From contig JAQOTA010000068.1 in NCBI GenBank assembly GCA_029532415.1, positions 62,001 through 126,000 of the forward strand: a stretch of 64,000 nucleotides of DNA. Reading direction: 5' to 3'. The notes under the pieces were generated by a model. That model had not been told where the DNA came from. It ran no database searches and saw only the letters and a list, made by a program, of their open reading frames with translations. The stretch is from Marasmius tenuissimus (Eukaryota; Basidiomycota; Agaricomycetes; Agaricales; Marasmiaceae). Position numbers and translations under genes: made by a program. Shown here piece by piece: positions 23,304 through 34,603 of this stretch (within the stretch, counting starts at the first letter, position 1; the number at the start of each line of letters is the position of its first letter).

Positions 23304-25821
23304 ATGCCTCACGAACTAGCCCGAAACTGGCATAAGTAAACCACCTTCAATTTGACATTTTTGGATCCCAATCGCTTCAAGTTCAGACCGCTCGCCGGTC
23401 GAAATCCCCCGGTGTTCGCCCCAACCAGTCTACGACGAATGATTTGCCATCGAAACAACCACCGAGGCTACGGACTTCCGGGACGAGGTGCTCAGGGGGT
23501 ATCTAAGAATCTATCGACGAGGCCTTCCGTGGTGCCTAGAGCTCTCATGGGGCTCCAAGCGACAAAGATGATTGGGGTTTGGATGTATCATGACAGGTAA
23601 CCACTTGTTCCCCGAATGAGTCAACATTGGTTCTTTGACCCTTACACTCGTGTTCTTCACAGCAGCCACGTCCGCATGGTCCCATGTAAGTCTTTCTCTA
23701 TTCTGATGTTCCCGAAGCATTGACTCAACTCGTTGAAATTGTTAGGTGGCGTCCAGTACTTGACGAAAACGACCCCATACGTGCTATCGGAATGGCGAAC
23801 GGCGTACTTGGTTGACACTAGTACGAGTTGCAAGGTACAGACGTTGAGTTAAATTGCCCTGCGGTGCTGGTTATTGATACTTACCTTACTTACCTCAATT
23901 CGGAGGGTAGCCAGCCCTTTAACGACCGATTGGGGAAAAGAACAAAAGGTGTTCTCACACCTCTAGCTCCCCCGTGGTCCAAAAGATCAGAACTGGTACT
24001 TATCTCTCGGTGGTTCCCGAGTCTTCTATCTCGACTGATTGACTCTCTAGTCCGCTCAGAATGTGATAGGCAGGCAAAGGTCTTCTCCGGACGTCACGTT
24101 GCAGCCATGTCAGGATGGTACAGAGTATCATACTGTATAGTGCTAGTGCTTTCGCTTGTCCACTCCAGCAGTTGTATTGAGTGGGCGTGCAGGGCAGCTG
24201 ACAAATAGTAAGATCCAACAGGCAAGTCCGCTTGGTGACGATTTTGTGAGCTCACCTCCAATGGAGCAACCTCTCATTTGGAACAGCAGGAGCAAGACTT
24301 AGTTACAGTGGCTCTCGGCACACCAGGGGTCTGTAAACACGAGGGATACGCCCTCAAGAATCTGATGGTCTAACACCGAGTACTGCGGAAACGCACAGCG
24401 AGCATGAGGCTGATTGGGGTGAGTGAGGGTGAGTGGTGTCTGTAAATTGATGTGGAAACTTTTGTGTCTAAGCGCCTCTCCCGTCCTACAGCCCTCTTAT
24501 GTCTACTTTCGTCACTTGCCGTCAGTGCACACCTCTGTCGGTTGACCGGGTCCAGTCCGATAGTACGTCCTCATGTTTCCGGTCGTTCAAGGACCCTAAT
24601 ACTGACATCTTGGTCGTACCAGGAATTGCTACTAGCCCATGGGCCCCCGATCAATGATCGGACTAATTACAACGGGGTGGTTGTGACAGATTCCTACACA
24701 CTAAGTCGCGATGTATTTCGGTATCCGAGTCTTTTTCGCAAGGCATCGCGGCTGGCCGGGCCCTGGTCTGCGGCGATGGCATTGGCACTGGAGTCTGGCA
24801 GGCACATGGGACCCGGTAGAATACGCTACTTACCTTTCAGCCCTTTCTCATTTATCGCAAGGACCCTGAGGTTAGCTGTACCTCGGAACTCAGGTCCTAT
24901 GCTCATTCAGGCGTCCCGCGTCAACGAGGCATAGTCAGACATCCTGATCTAGGGAGGTGCTGTTGCCGGTAGTATGTACATCCAAATCGATCATTCTCGA
25001 GTTTCTGGCTGTACTGATCAATGGTCGATAGACACGAGAACCACGGGCCTTCTTCAGCCTTCAGCGCAGTATAGAGCTCGCTCCTCTAGAGCTCCTAAAC
25101 GTTTGACGGTTCCTTCTTGATCTTCGACTTCGTCTTCGACTTCGACTTCGATTCATACGTCGGACACACGGGATTTCCCACTCACGGCGGAGATCAACAC
25201 GACTCACGAGTTTGCTCACGCTCCCTTCGCTGGCATCCATGATTCATTCATCATACAGCTTTGAACCTTGATGTGGGATGAAGTCACCTAACCAACTCTC
25301 CGCCGCTCGAATAGGGGGGTGGGCCGACATTGGGAAATTTCACGAGACTATTGAAAGAAACATAATGCGGGAACTAGTTTGTGAACGACGACATTCATGA
25401 GAACAGATCACTGAACAATATATATCGTGGTAACCCCATTTATTGCATCTTTTACTTGTTCCAAGGCTCATTGCTTCCCTCCAGAAGAACGCCGAGCTCC
25501 AAGCTAGGCGTTACCCATTCGTCTGACTCCGACTCCGGGAAAGAATGTCTCATCCACATCCGGTCCCGAATTCTGGGGTTGGTATGCCTCGTCCCTGCGT
25601 GGAGTATATACTCACTCCGGGGACGCCCATCTCTTTGTCCTGATCGTCAGCAATTACTCATGCCAATAGCTGAACGATCGACAAATACAGCACTTTTCCG
25701 TGGTGGTCCCGCTCATAACCGAATTGTGCAGTTTAGGTTCAATGAACGTTCATTGGGAGATCATATTACAACACGTATGTAAAGGTGAGGTTACAGTAGG
25801 GTGCATTGGGCCTTAGAGCGT
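23304..25821. other. 2.5 kb between the metallothionein genes, no supported gene
   Basis: The largest ORF (24452-24934, plus strand, 160 codons) has no recognisable family and no clear splice partners; it may be a decayed gene. A (CTTCGA)n-like simple repeat lies at about 25120-25155. Nothing else could be supported. Confidence 0.45.
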
Positions 25822-26043
25822 TTAGCACTTGCATTCGTTGGGCTTGCATTGACAGCTGGAAGGGAATTAGAAGTCAGTGGTCTGCTCCGATCTCGTTGCG
25901 AGAAACCCAACTTACGAATCGCCGCAGTTGCATTGGCTTTGGCCACAGTGGGCATCGACGATGACTTGAGTGGTCTGTGACACAAGGAGGATTCAGTACT
26001 GAGTTACATAGCGATGGTAGGAGAAACCGCGTACAGTGAACAT
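25822..26043 (-). CDS. Metallothionein 2
   Basis: This is a paralogue of the gene at 22.9 kb with the same structure. Exons are 26043-26035 (9 nt, MFT), 25974-25916 and 25855-25822, giving 33 residues. Seven cysteines have identical spacing (AHCGQSQCNC to CKPNECKC). Both introns sit at the same places and phases as in copy 1, so the two come from one duplication. The N-terminal 10 residues and the linkers have diverged, which suggests an old event and possibly different metal preference. The TATA box is about 75 bp upstream and the shared 19-bp block 235 bp upstream. The frame is intact. Confidence 0.9.
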
Positions 26044-26116
26044 GGTAATAGCGATGTGAGTGAGTAGCTGTTGTAGAAAGACTTGTTTCTGATTTTTTCT
26101 CCACCAAACCTCAGCC

Positions 26117-26124
26117 TTCTTATA
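26117..26124 (-). promoter_or_regulatory. TATA box of metallothionein 2
   Basis: The minus strand reads TATAAGAA about 75-80 bp before the ATG at 26043. Confidence 0.55.
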
Positions 26125-26277
26125 CGCTTCTTGTTTGACGATATTGTACACAGGCCTGTAGGCCAAGTTCAGGGAGCTGTGATATTTTGACCTCATGACC
26201 TTTCCAGAACGTTCGCACATCATGACAAACTAGGGACGTCTCTCCCTTCGCGTTGCTCTGCGGGAACAGACACGTTG

Positions 26278-26296
26278 TGATTGGTGCCTCCACAAA
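26278..26296 (-). promoter_or_regulatory. 19-bp block shared by both metallothionein promoters (copy 2)
   Basis: Same 19 bases and orientation as at 23285-23303, here 235 bp before the metallothionein 2 ATG. It also lies 340 bp upstream of the divergent SSK2-type kinase gene, so it could act on both. Confidence 0.6.
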
Positions 26297-26632
26297 GTCC
26301 CTCGTAGTCCTTTCCGCCTATAATCTATCCCATGTATATCTTTCTCTCCGTGTTTGAGCTACTGCCCCGGACGTACCTTATTCAATTCAACTTGTATATG
26401 TTTTCTCAATTGCGACGCCACTTCTCACTGTGGTCAACTCCTGAGTGACAAGGAACCGATTTAGGTATCAGGGAGTTACAACGCTCGATGCACCTTCAGT
26501 TTTCCACTCCTCACTCTTCCTTACTCTCGGCGACGGTCTTGGTGTCTTCGTGTTCTGATATGTTCAAATTGCAAACGATCGCGGCGGGCCCGCGTCTGAT
26601 TTCATGTCGTAACGCTGTCAGCGTTGAGCGAC

Positions 26633-29600
26633 ATGCTATCCCTCCATTCACAAAAGCTATATTCGCATTCCGAACAAGATAGCGTCTACGATGAAAGCTC
26701 AGAATGGCACCGTCATCGAACTCTCTCGTCGCGTCCGACATTGAGCGCTTCTGCGCAGCCAACACCGTCATCATCATCTTCATCTGTACCGATATACCCC
26801 GACGTTTACTCCCAGTTCATAAAACGGTACAGATCCGACCCAGGCGGCTTGGAGGACTCGCGAAACGATCCAGATACACACTATTTCCACAGAGGACTTG
26901 GACAATTGGCAGATGCGGGTGCAGATAGTGACGATGAAGAACTTCTTGCTGGACCGGATGGGTTGGATTTATCACAGATACTCGAATCAGAATCTATTCA
27001 AGCACCTGCCTCGGAGGAAGAAAAGGACAGACTCAGTTGGCAGATGTATTTTGCATCTGTTTTACGAGGAGACGTCCTACGGTCAGAGAAGACACGGATA
27101 GCGGATGCGCTGGAGTCTTCAACGGACGACCCAAACAATCACCTCAGTTTTTGGCTCGAAATACGCGCGAAAATCCATGGTTATACGATACAGGAGGAGA
27201 AACGGTATCTCGAGGAGAGGAGGGCACGTTGCGTCGACCGAGTCATCCAGGAGATTCTACATTTTCGGATTGAAGATGGAATGGATATTACGCAGGCTTT
27301 GGAACGGGTGCTGGACGTTCTGCGTCGCCTGGATGGGGCGTTATCGTTGTATCCGACTCTCAGATCATTCTACGTGGACCGTCCCACTGCAGCCGAGAAC
27401 GAGTTTCAAGCACGGTGCGATACTCTCAATACGTGGTCGACTGTCTTGAACAGTATCAGATACGGTGTCCATACCTTGCAACGATGGACAGGCAGTCGAA
27501 CGCTCGATGTCACTCAGAAGAACACATCTGGAGAGGTGCTCATTAGCACCGGTCCACGCCCAGAACCTTTCGGGGGCGCAGACGTTACATCGGACGGCAC
27601 AAGTTTCGTGGAGAGGATCATGAAGGAAGAATCAATGCAGCGGATGTTCGAGAAACGGACGCTGGTGATTGCTTATGCTTTCGTAGCAGCAGCTCGGGAT
27701 TGTCAAGTGAATCTCGCAGGCCTTCTCGAAGCAATGAACTTGCCCACATTCGAGAAGGAGCTTCTCCCCCTCATTTCCTTCCCTACAAATCTCGCACAAG
27801 CCTGTCTCCATATGCGATTGACGTACGTCCAAAAGATGCAGGATCCAGGGTTGTTGATCATAGACCAGACGATAGACGACCTGAAGCTCAACATTGGTCT
27901 TGCTTGCGCCCTCAAACGACAGTACGAAGCTTTTCTAGTACCGGACCCGGACGGCAGGTGGAACCTTCCTGTATGGATGAGCGACGATTATGACTCGACG
28001 ATATTGAACTCCGTCCTGGCCTTCTTCAGGCTTGTTCATCGCAAGCTGAAGGGTGGAGCCAAGGGAGGGTACTTGAAGGAGACCGAGGTGTTGGACGCCC
28101 AAATGCCTACGTTAAATGACGTCTCCTTGACTGTGGCCGGTGGTTCTCGTTTGGTTGCTGAACAGCTATGGTAAAGTTCACTTTTGCTCTCCGAGCTTGT
28201 TCTTGAACTCAAGCTTTCGTGGGTAGCTCGATCACTAGCAAGCTGATGTTTCGCGTTGTGAACTACTTCGATGCTCAAATTCGCGTGCCAGAAGAGCCTG
28301 GAGACCTCAACAACTCCAAAGGGATGACCGACAAGCAGAAGGCTGCCTGGTACGGAAAGATTCTCGACAGTGTCAAATCACGGTATCGTAAACTCCAGCG
28401 TTTCGCTAGGTACGTCAAACCACGCGCCTTGTACCGAGAGGCTTCTATTCAACAGAACCCCTTCTTTAGAGATTTGACGCAACGATTCAGCAACTCTGCA
28501 GAATACAGCCTAGAGGGTGTACAGCTCGACCAGTTCATTGAGTGCCTTGTCACGACCGACCACGTTCTCGTCTATACTTCGACCTACGAAGAAGAAGGCG
28601 TGTATATCATTGCCTCAGGCTCCCTTATGGATCGTCCAAACGACATCAAGCGGATTCTGACGGAAGTCTTCCAAGTGAACCCACACGACAGAGAACTCCA
28701 TCCACCCGGATACTACCCTGGCTACAGCGACTCTCAATACGTTCTCATCCTTTCTCCCCGAAGCCACTTCTATTGGCCTCTACAAACGGGGCGAGTCATG
28801 GTTCTCGACGTTCCGAAACTCAACTTGGAGATGAAAGACGACCGCGTCCGACTCGTAGCAGATGGTCCCGAACAACAACTAGCAGTGGCGAAACAGATCT
28901 TCTCCGATATATTCGTGGCTTTGGATGAGCACGGTGTTCCTCTCGAGCTCAACGACGGGGCCTTGACTTGCGTTCGTTCTCAACAAGCCCATCTACCCAG
29001 CGTCGACCGCGAGCTACGTAAAATTACCCGATCTACCGTCCGCCTCGCAGAGTCAATTGTAGATTCCGTTCATCACGTCCGCCAGACGATGGCGATTGCT
29101 TCAACGGAATGTCAGGATCTCATGGAGGATTGGTATCAGTTCGCGGCGGAACATGGGAAACATGCTCAACAACGGTTCTTCACTTCCAACGCCTCGTCGA
29201 GCTCGCCTGACAGGGAGGGGTCGAATCGGTCCTCGATGGTGCGGTTCAATAGGATGTTGAACAAGCTTGGTATTTCTTGGGTCAGCTTTATCTGTGATGA
29301 TTGTCCGCCGAATGAGAGGAAGACGTTCAAGTGGGCGGTCAATGCGTTAGAGTTTGCGTTTCAGAGGACGAAGAGGGATATATTGCACCTTCCGGATGAG
29401 CAGTTCCAGATGTTGAGACATAAAGTGGGAATCTGTGTTGCGTTGTTGATGGGGCATTTCGACATTCTTGGGGCGAGATCGTCTCTGGAGGCGACGAGGG
29501 AGAAGGAGAGACAGAAGTTGCAAGGGGAGCTCGGTCTTGGGATGGATGCTTCGGTGTTCGAGGATGACGACGCGGAAGGCGAGGAACATGGGACGGAGGA

Positions 29601-30993
29601 TGCTGCGAGCGCTTTGCCTGATCCAAGGGGAAAGAAGTTCTGGGAGAGAGTGACTAGGGCTTTGGATGAGGTGGACGGCAAAAGAGCGGCGATCGCGCAG
29701 GAGTATCGGGCGGTGGGTCGTGTGCTCGATACCGAACAGTCGGAGGCGGATCGCACTCTTGTCTTCTTGGTGTCTTCAACCTCCTCTATTGCCATTCGGT
29801 GGCAGCAGGGAAGACTCATTGGTGCCGGGTCATTCGGATCCGTGTATCAGGCGGTCAACTTGGATTCTGGTTCTTTGATGGCCGTCAAGGAGATCAACCT
29901 CTTCCATGAACTTTCTACTTTGCCCAACCTCTGTGCGCAGATCATGGATGAGCTCCGGGTTATGGAGGTTCTCCACCATCCCAATATCGTCGAGTACTAC
30001 GGGATCGAGGTGCACCGTGATAAGGTCTTCATCTTCGAGGAGTATTGCCAGGGAGGGACGCTGGCAGCGTTACTGGAGCACGGGAGGATCGAAGACGAGG
30101 GTATCACCCAGGTTTACACGATGCAGATGTTGGAGGGGCTGGCCTACCTGCACTCTCAGGGCATTGTTCACAGGGATATCAAGCCCGAGAGTAAGTTATT
30201 CTGCTTCATTCATACAGTCACTCACTGACCCTCGACCTCAGACATCCTTCTCGACCACCTTGGGGTGCTCAAATTCGCTGACTTTGGTGCAGCGAAGATT
30301 CTTGCCAAGAATCAACGTTCAACTAGAGCCAAGTCCCGTCGAGGACGCGAATCGACGAGGAGCAGTGACTCCAGTGCCGGGGGTCCGTTAGGCATGAACA
30401 GTCTCAACGGAACGCCAATGTACATGTCTCCCGAGATCATCAAGAACGACAAGCAAGGGAAACTTGGCGCGATGGACATATGGTCGATGGGGTGCGTGAT
30501 ACTCGAGTTCGCCACCGGACGAAAGCCTTGGAGCCATCTGGATAACGAATGGCACGTTTGGACACTCTCCACTTTCGAAAGTTGGTTTACTGATAACTTC
30601 CATTTTCCTAGGGCCATTATGTTCCACATCGGGGTGGCAACGCAACACCCACCACTCCCCGAACCTGGTCAACTCAGCGGTATGGGAATCGACTTTATCA
30701 GACAATGTTTGAGCATCGATGCCAACAAACGGCCGACTGCCGTTGAGCTCATGGAGCATCCTTGGATGATCGATTTCCGTGCGGTGTTGGCGAGCTATGA
30801 AGAGGAGGAGGAAACCGAGGTTGAACATCTTCCACCTCAAGAAAAGTTCGAGAATGCTAGTGTTGCGTACCAAGCGGCTCTCATCCAAGAAAAGGAAGTC
30901 GAAGAGATTGCGAAGCCTTCACCTGCGGTTTCGACTGTGTTGACTCCTGAGGAGGAGGACAGCTTGACAACTTCTCCCCCCCTTGATATCTAA
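26633..30993 (+). CDS. SSK2: SSK2/SskB-type MAP kinase kinase kinase (HOG pathway)
   Basis: This is the MAPKKK that receives osmotic and oxidative stress signals from the SSK1 response regulator and phosphorylates the PBS2 MAPKK. Exons are 26633-28170, 28227-30190, 30242-30551 and 30612-30993 (1397 residues). The long N-terminal regulatory region matches fungal SSK2 proteins; the first in-frame ATG is 26633, but an upstream exon cannot be excluded. The kinase domain, about residues 1040-1310, shows GAGSFGSVY, MAVKEINLF, HPNIVEYYGIE, HRDIKPEN, FADFGAA, TPMYMSPEII, DIWSMGCVILE and RPTAVELMEHPWM. The intron between the last two exons appears to use a GC donor. It starts 0.6 kb from metallothionein 2, transcribed divergently. 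Confidence 0.95.
30552..30611 (+). other. GC-AG intron in the SSK2-type kinase gene
   Basis: Removing 60 nt beginning GCACGT and ending CCTAG, with CTGAT as a likely branch site, restores the conserved kinase text LDNEW-AIMFHIGVATQHPP. The unspliced frame also stays open (60 is a multiple of 3), so retention would insert 20 residues. Confidence 0.65.
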
Positions 30994-31622
30994 TAATTTT
31001 TCGGGGCACATATTCATGCGCTTATCCATGTTCGATATCTGATATGTCTTATTTTCGCGTACTCTTGACGATTTATTACTATTTTTATGACATGCATGTT
31101 GTACTACTTTAACTTAGAATCTGAGTCCCGCTAGCGGCCGACATGTGTGAAGTGGTTCTGATCCCTTCGATCTCTCGATCCGACTCCATGTGGGGCACTT
31201 TTCAGGCAGGGCTCGTGGGCTAAACTCTCCAGATTGGTTTCGAGTTGCGACCAGCCCAGGTCTTCAAGATAGGCGCCTTACAGGCGCTCGTCACCGGCAA
31301 AAACATTGCCCGGTAATCTGGATGCCCTCCTGTTGCCCCATCACCATGACCCACACGACTACAGCGACCCTTAGCGACTTTGCACGACGCGGCCGTCACT
31401 AGTACAGGTCTTGTTGACCTATCCTCCAGTTCACTGCCGAGATACTCGAGTTCTGGTAGGTTTTTCAGAGTCGAGACGGCGCGATATAAGCTCAAACACA
31501 TTTTCCAGCAACTCAAAGAAATCGGCAGTAAAATTACAGCAAGGGACACATACTTATGTTCGTCCAACTCAGTTTCTTTGCCACTCGACTTGGCTCACAA
31601 GTCGCTTCAGGACAGTACCGCG
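30994..31622. other. Intergenic between kinase and F-box genes
   Basis: About 630 bp. The F-box ORF stays open upstream of its first ATG (31623) to about 31380, but without an ATG start. No other signal was seen. Confidence 0.4.
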
Positions 31623-33272
31623 ATGGACTCCATTCTCCCCGATATTCAACCCCGCGCGTTGAATGGTCCATTGACCGCAGACGAACTCCTGAAAACGCTC
31701 AGGGATTGCAACTATCTTCGCGTCTCATCTCAGGAAGCGTCACAATACATTCAAGATGCCCATCACGACTTAAACCTTTTCGAAAATCACATCCAACATA
31801 TTCGTGCCAGACAGGCAACTCTCAAACGTGACATAACCCGATACGGCTCTCTTCATGCTCCCGCCAGAAAAATTCCGCCTGAAGTACTGCGTCGAATGTT
31901 CGGATTTGCCTCCGGTCAGAGCATGTTTGCACGCGGATACGCAAACAAAGTTGGATGGTCGTCCATGATTTTCCGTATAAGCAGTGTTTGTAGCCGATGG
32001 AGGGATGTCGCCGTGCATTCACCTGAGCTGTGGGCAGATATGTGCTTTGATTTGGACGAAAGGGCGAAGGATCCGGTTCAGCTCTCTTTGGCACGCGCGC
32101 ATACCCATCCTTTGTCACTCGAAGTGAAAGGCGGAAGCAACGAAACCCAGGCGCGCACAGAACTCTTGCTTTTGTTGAAGAAGAATTCTTCCAGGTTGAG
32201 TCATCTTGACTTGCAAGGATTTTGCCCCGACCTTCTAGAGAATTTCGGCAGCACTCCCATACTGGAGTCTATACAGTGTGACGGACTAGTCGTCGACGAC
32301 ATTCTAGCGGAATGTATCCCCCATGCCCCGCGACTACACCAAATCGTGTATTGCATGTCGGACTGGGTGTCATTCGAGTCGATGTCTTTCTTGCCGAGGA
32401 CCGTTCGACACTTCGAAATGGAGCATGATGGAAGCTCCACCCTCTTTTCTCTCTTCGATGCCATGCGAAACACTCCAATGTTGGAATTCTTGGTCTACAC
32501 TGGCGCTGCTATTTATGATAGCGGTGAGCCATTCCAAACCTCCGATGAGGACCTCGAATGCGTTGTGTCTAATATGACATCCCTCACGATCCAACAATGG
32601 GGTGCAGAAGGTTTTTTCGCGCTTGTCTCGCACCTGTTACGAGGTTCCACCCTTCCTCATCTGAAGCACCTCACAATCGACTTCACTGGTGCGGATGAGT
32701 TTCGTACCAATACGGACAAAGTCTTCGAAGGCCAATGGCCTCGCCCCGAACTACACGTCTTCCTCAAACGTTCAGGTTGCAACCTGACGACACTGTCACT
32801 TAAGGGGCTCCCTCTTCCGGAGAATGACGTTCTGGCGCTGCTAGAGTACACCCCTTCCCTCCATTCCCTTACGCTTCACGAATTTCTCTTTGGTGAGGAT
32901 CTTGCCAGGTTTGAGCACCTCTCACGCAAACTCCACAAGACGGTCACCAAAATGTTTCTCAGGCACCTGGAAGCGACGACGTTTTCGGTAGACGCGTTCT
33001 CAGTGCAGCATTCCATTCTCCCCAAACTCAAATATCTCGAGCTGAAAGTCCAATCTCACTTCGACGCGGACGAGACGTTCGTGGATGTTGTGCAGTCGCG
33101 ATGGAATCGGGCGACTGGGGACTTGTGTTCGATCAATATGGAGAGGTTGAGAACGGTTGTGCTTTACGTTGCGGGTAGGGAATTGGCGGAGACGATTTAC
33201 GAACCACTGAGACGCGTCGATGAGGCAGGGATGATGGTTAGCGTGTTTGGGGATGGAAAACGCATAGTCTGA
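31623..33272 (+). CDS. F-box protein with leucine-rich-like repeats
   Basis: This single-exon gene of 549 codons encodes a member of the large mushroom F-box family, which would recruit substrates to an SCF ubiquitin ligase through SKP1. A heptad-like helix (residues about 30-75) is followed by the F-box: KIPPEVLRRMF, then SSVCSRWRDVAVHSPELW. The remaining 400 residues carry irregular leucine-rich stretches (LSHLDLQGF, LTTLSLKGLPLP, LKYLELKV). The ATG at 31623 is the first in frame and places the F-box at the usual position. Such genes are numerous in Agaricomycetes; the target is unknown. It ends 225 bp before the segmental duplication begins. Confidence 0.85.
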   Translation: MDSILPDIQPRALNGPLTADELLKTLRDCNYLRVSSQEASQYIQDAHHDLNLFENHIQHIRARQATLKRDITRYGSLHAPARKIPPEVLRRMFGFASGQSMFARGYANKVGWSSMIFRISSVCSRWRDVAVHSPELWADMCFDLDERAKDPVQLSLARAHTHPLSLEVKGGSNETQARTELLLLLKKNSSRLSHLDLQGFCPDLLENFGSTPILESIQCDGLVVDDILAECIPHAPRLHQIVYCMSDWVSFESMSFLPRTVRHFEMEHDGSSTLFSLFDAMRNTPMLEFLVYTGAAIYDSGEPFQTSDEDLECVVSNMTSLTIQQWGAEGFFALVSHLLRGSTLPHLKHLTIDFTGADEFRTNTDKVFEGQWPRPELHVFLKRSGCNLTTLSLKGLPLPENDVLALLEYTPSLHSLTLHEFLFGEDLARFEHLSRKLHKTVTKMFLRHLEATTFSVDAFSVQHSILPKLKYLELKVQSHFDADETFVDVVQSRWNRATGDLCSINMERLRTVVLYVAGRELAETIYEPLRRVDEAGMMVSVFGDGKRIV

Positions 33273-34544
33273 TTCATTGTGCTTTCGTCTCTCTCAATCC
33301 TACTCTACACCTACTTGTCGTAACTTCCGGCTTTCCATACCCAGCGTGCGGGTTCCTAGTACCAGACTTTACCAGGACACGCACGTCATAAATCTTGGTC
33401 CTCCCATTTGCACACGTATCATCCGGTCTCTGCCCTTTGGGATACCGCTAATAATACTCAAACCTCCGACGACTTCGTTAAACGTTCTTCTAAGCGCGAA
33501 GTTCATCCGCCGGTTTACCGGCCCGTTTCGGTATCTCAAGCTCATAGCTCCAAGCTCGATTTCCAGCTCTTCTTTCTCCTTCGTCATTGGATGCCAAGCT
33601 GATTTCTCTCTTCGTTGGACTCTTGTACAATGGTGTCCGATTGGTACCGAATGCTTCCAGCGTCCATACAAAATGGCTGGGCTGTGCTTAATTAGACCCT
33701 CGTAGGTCAAGAATCCCATGATGGCCACAACAGCCTGGCAGTAGGAACTTCGGATGACAGCTCAAGATGTCTATCCTAGGGGGGTCGAGGTACGTTTTTG
33801 CTTGATTTTTCTCAGGAAACACGATACTCAATCAAAGTACTATGTTCCTTCATGCCGTTGTGAAATTACATACATACTCCAAGTCCACATTGTTCTTCCC
33901 GGGCGTTGGTTCAAATTAAGGTCCAATTCACAATAATCCTTACAATCCCACCAAGGTCGCGTTCTGGCCTTCGCAAGTCCTGTGCTTGGTACCGTTACTC
34001 TAGTGCTCCTTTTCTCCTGGCACCTGAAACGAGCGTAACATGGCTAGCCACAGCCGAGAGGGGTCGTCCTTTACACTTCCCTTTTGTAGCGCGGAGGTGC
34101 CACTCGGATTGTAACGAATCCTTCCTGCTCACTGTTCTATCCGCTGAAACTTTGACACCAGGGCCTCCAGAGATTCCGCTTTGAATGACGTCGGCGGCGC
34201 GACTGCGCGACCTCGCATCTTTTGTATCGTGATGGTTCTTTCTGACGTGTAGTGCTCTCGACCGCTACTGGACTACGAGTGTCCGTCTGCGCTCGTGCTC
34301 CCTGCTGGCAAGAGTTTACTGGAAACCGGACTCTTTTGATGACGTGTTGTAGCTGTCGGAAATCAACAATCCGCTCCTCAAACACTGGTCCCAGCGGCAT
34401 ATTTCATTATTGAAATATCGATAATCATACACGACACATCGTCCTGTCGATGGCCCGCTCGACTGGCCTCGGAGAAATCAGGCAAATTATTTCACACCTA
34501 CTCAGCTTGAAGTTGCCTGACAAGATTACGTCCTCTAGCTGAGG

Positions 34545-34552
34545 TATTTATA
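34545..34552 (+). promoter_or_regulatory. TATA-like box of FAD oxidase A
   Basis: TATTTATA lies 52 bp before the ATG at 34604 and is conserved in copy B, within GAGGTATTTATACGAA. Confidence 0.55.
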
Positions 34553-34603
34553 CGAACGGAGACGTTGAGAGGGAAATATTTTCCGGGGTTCTCACTGCGA
34601 AAT

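Noticed and set aside
24452..24934. 160-codon plus-strand ORF between the metallothioneins
   Set aside because: A few protein-like stretches (GVVVTDSYTLSRDVF) but no family recognised and no neighbouring exons; could be a relic, not supported.
29339..29819. Several minus-strand ORFs of 80-152 codons inside the SSK2 gene
   Set aside because: They are antisense shadows of a long conserved coding exon.
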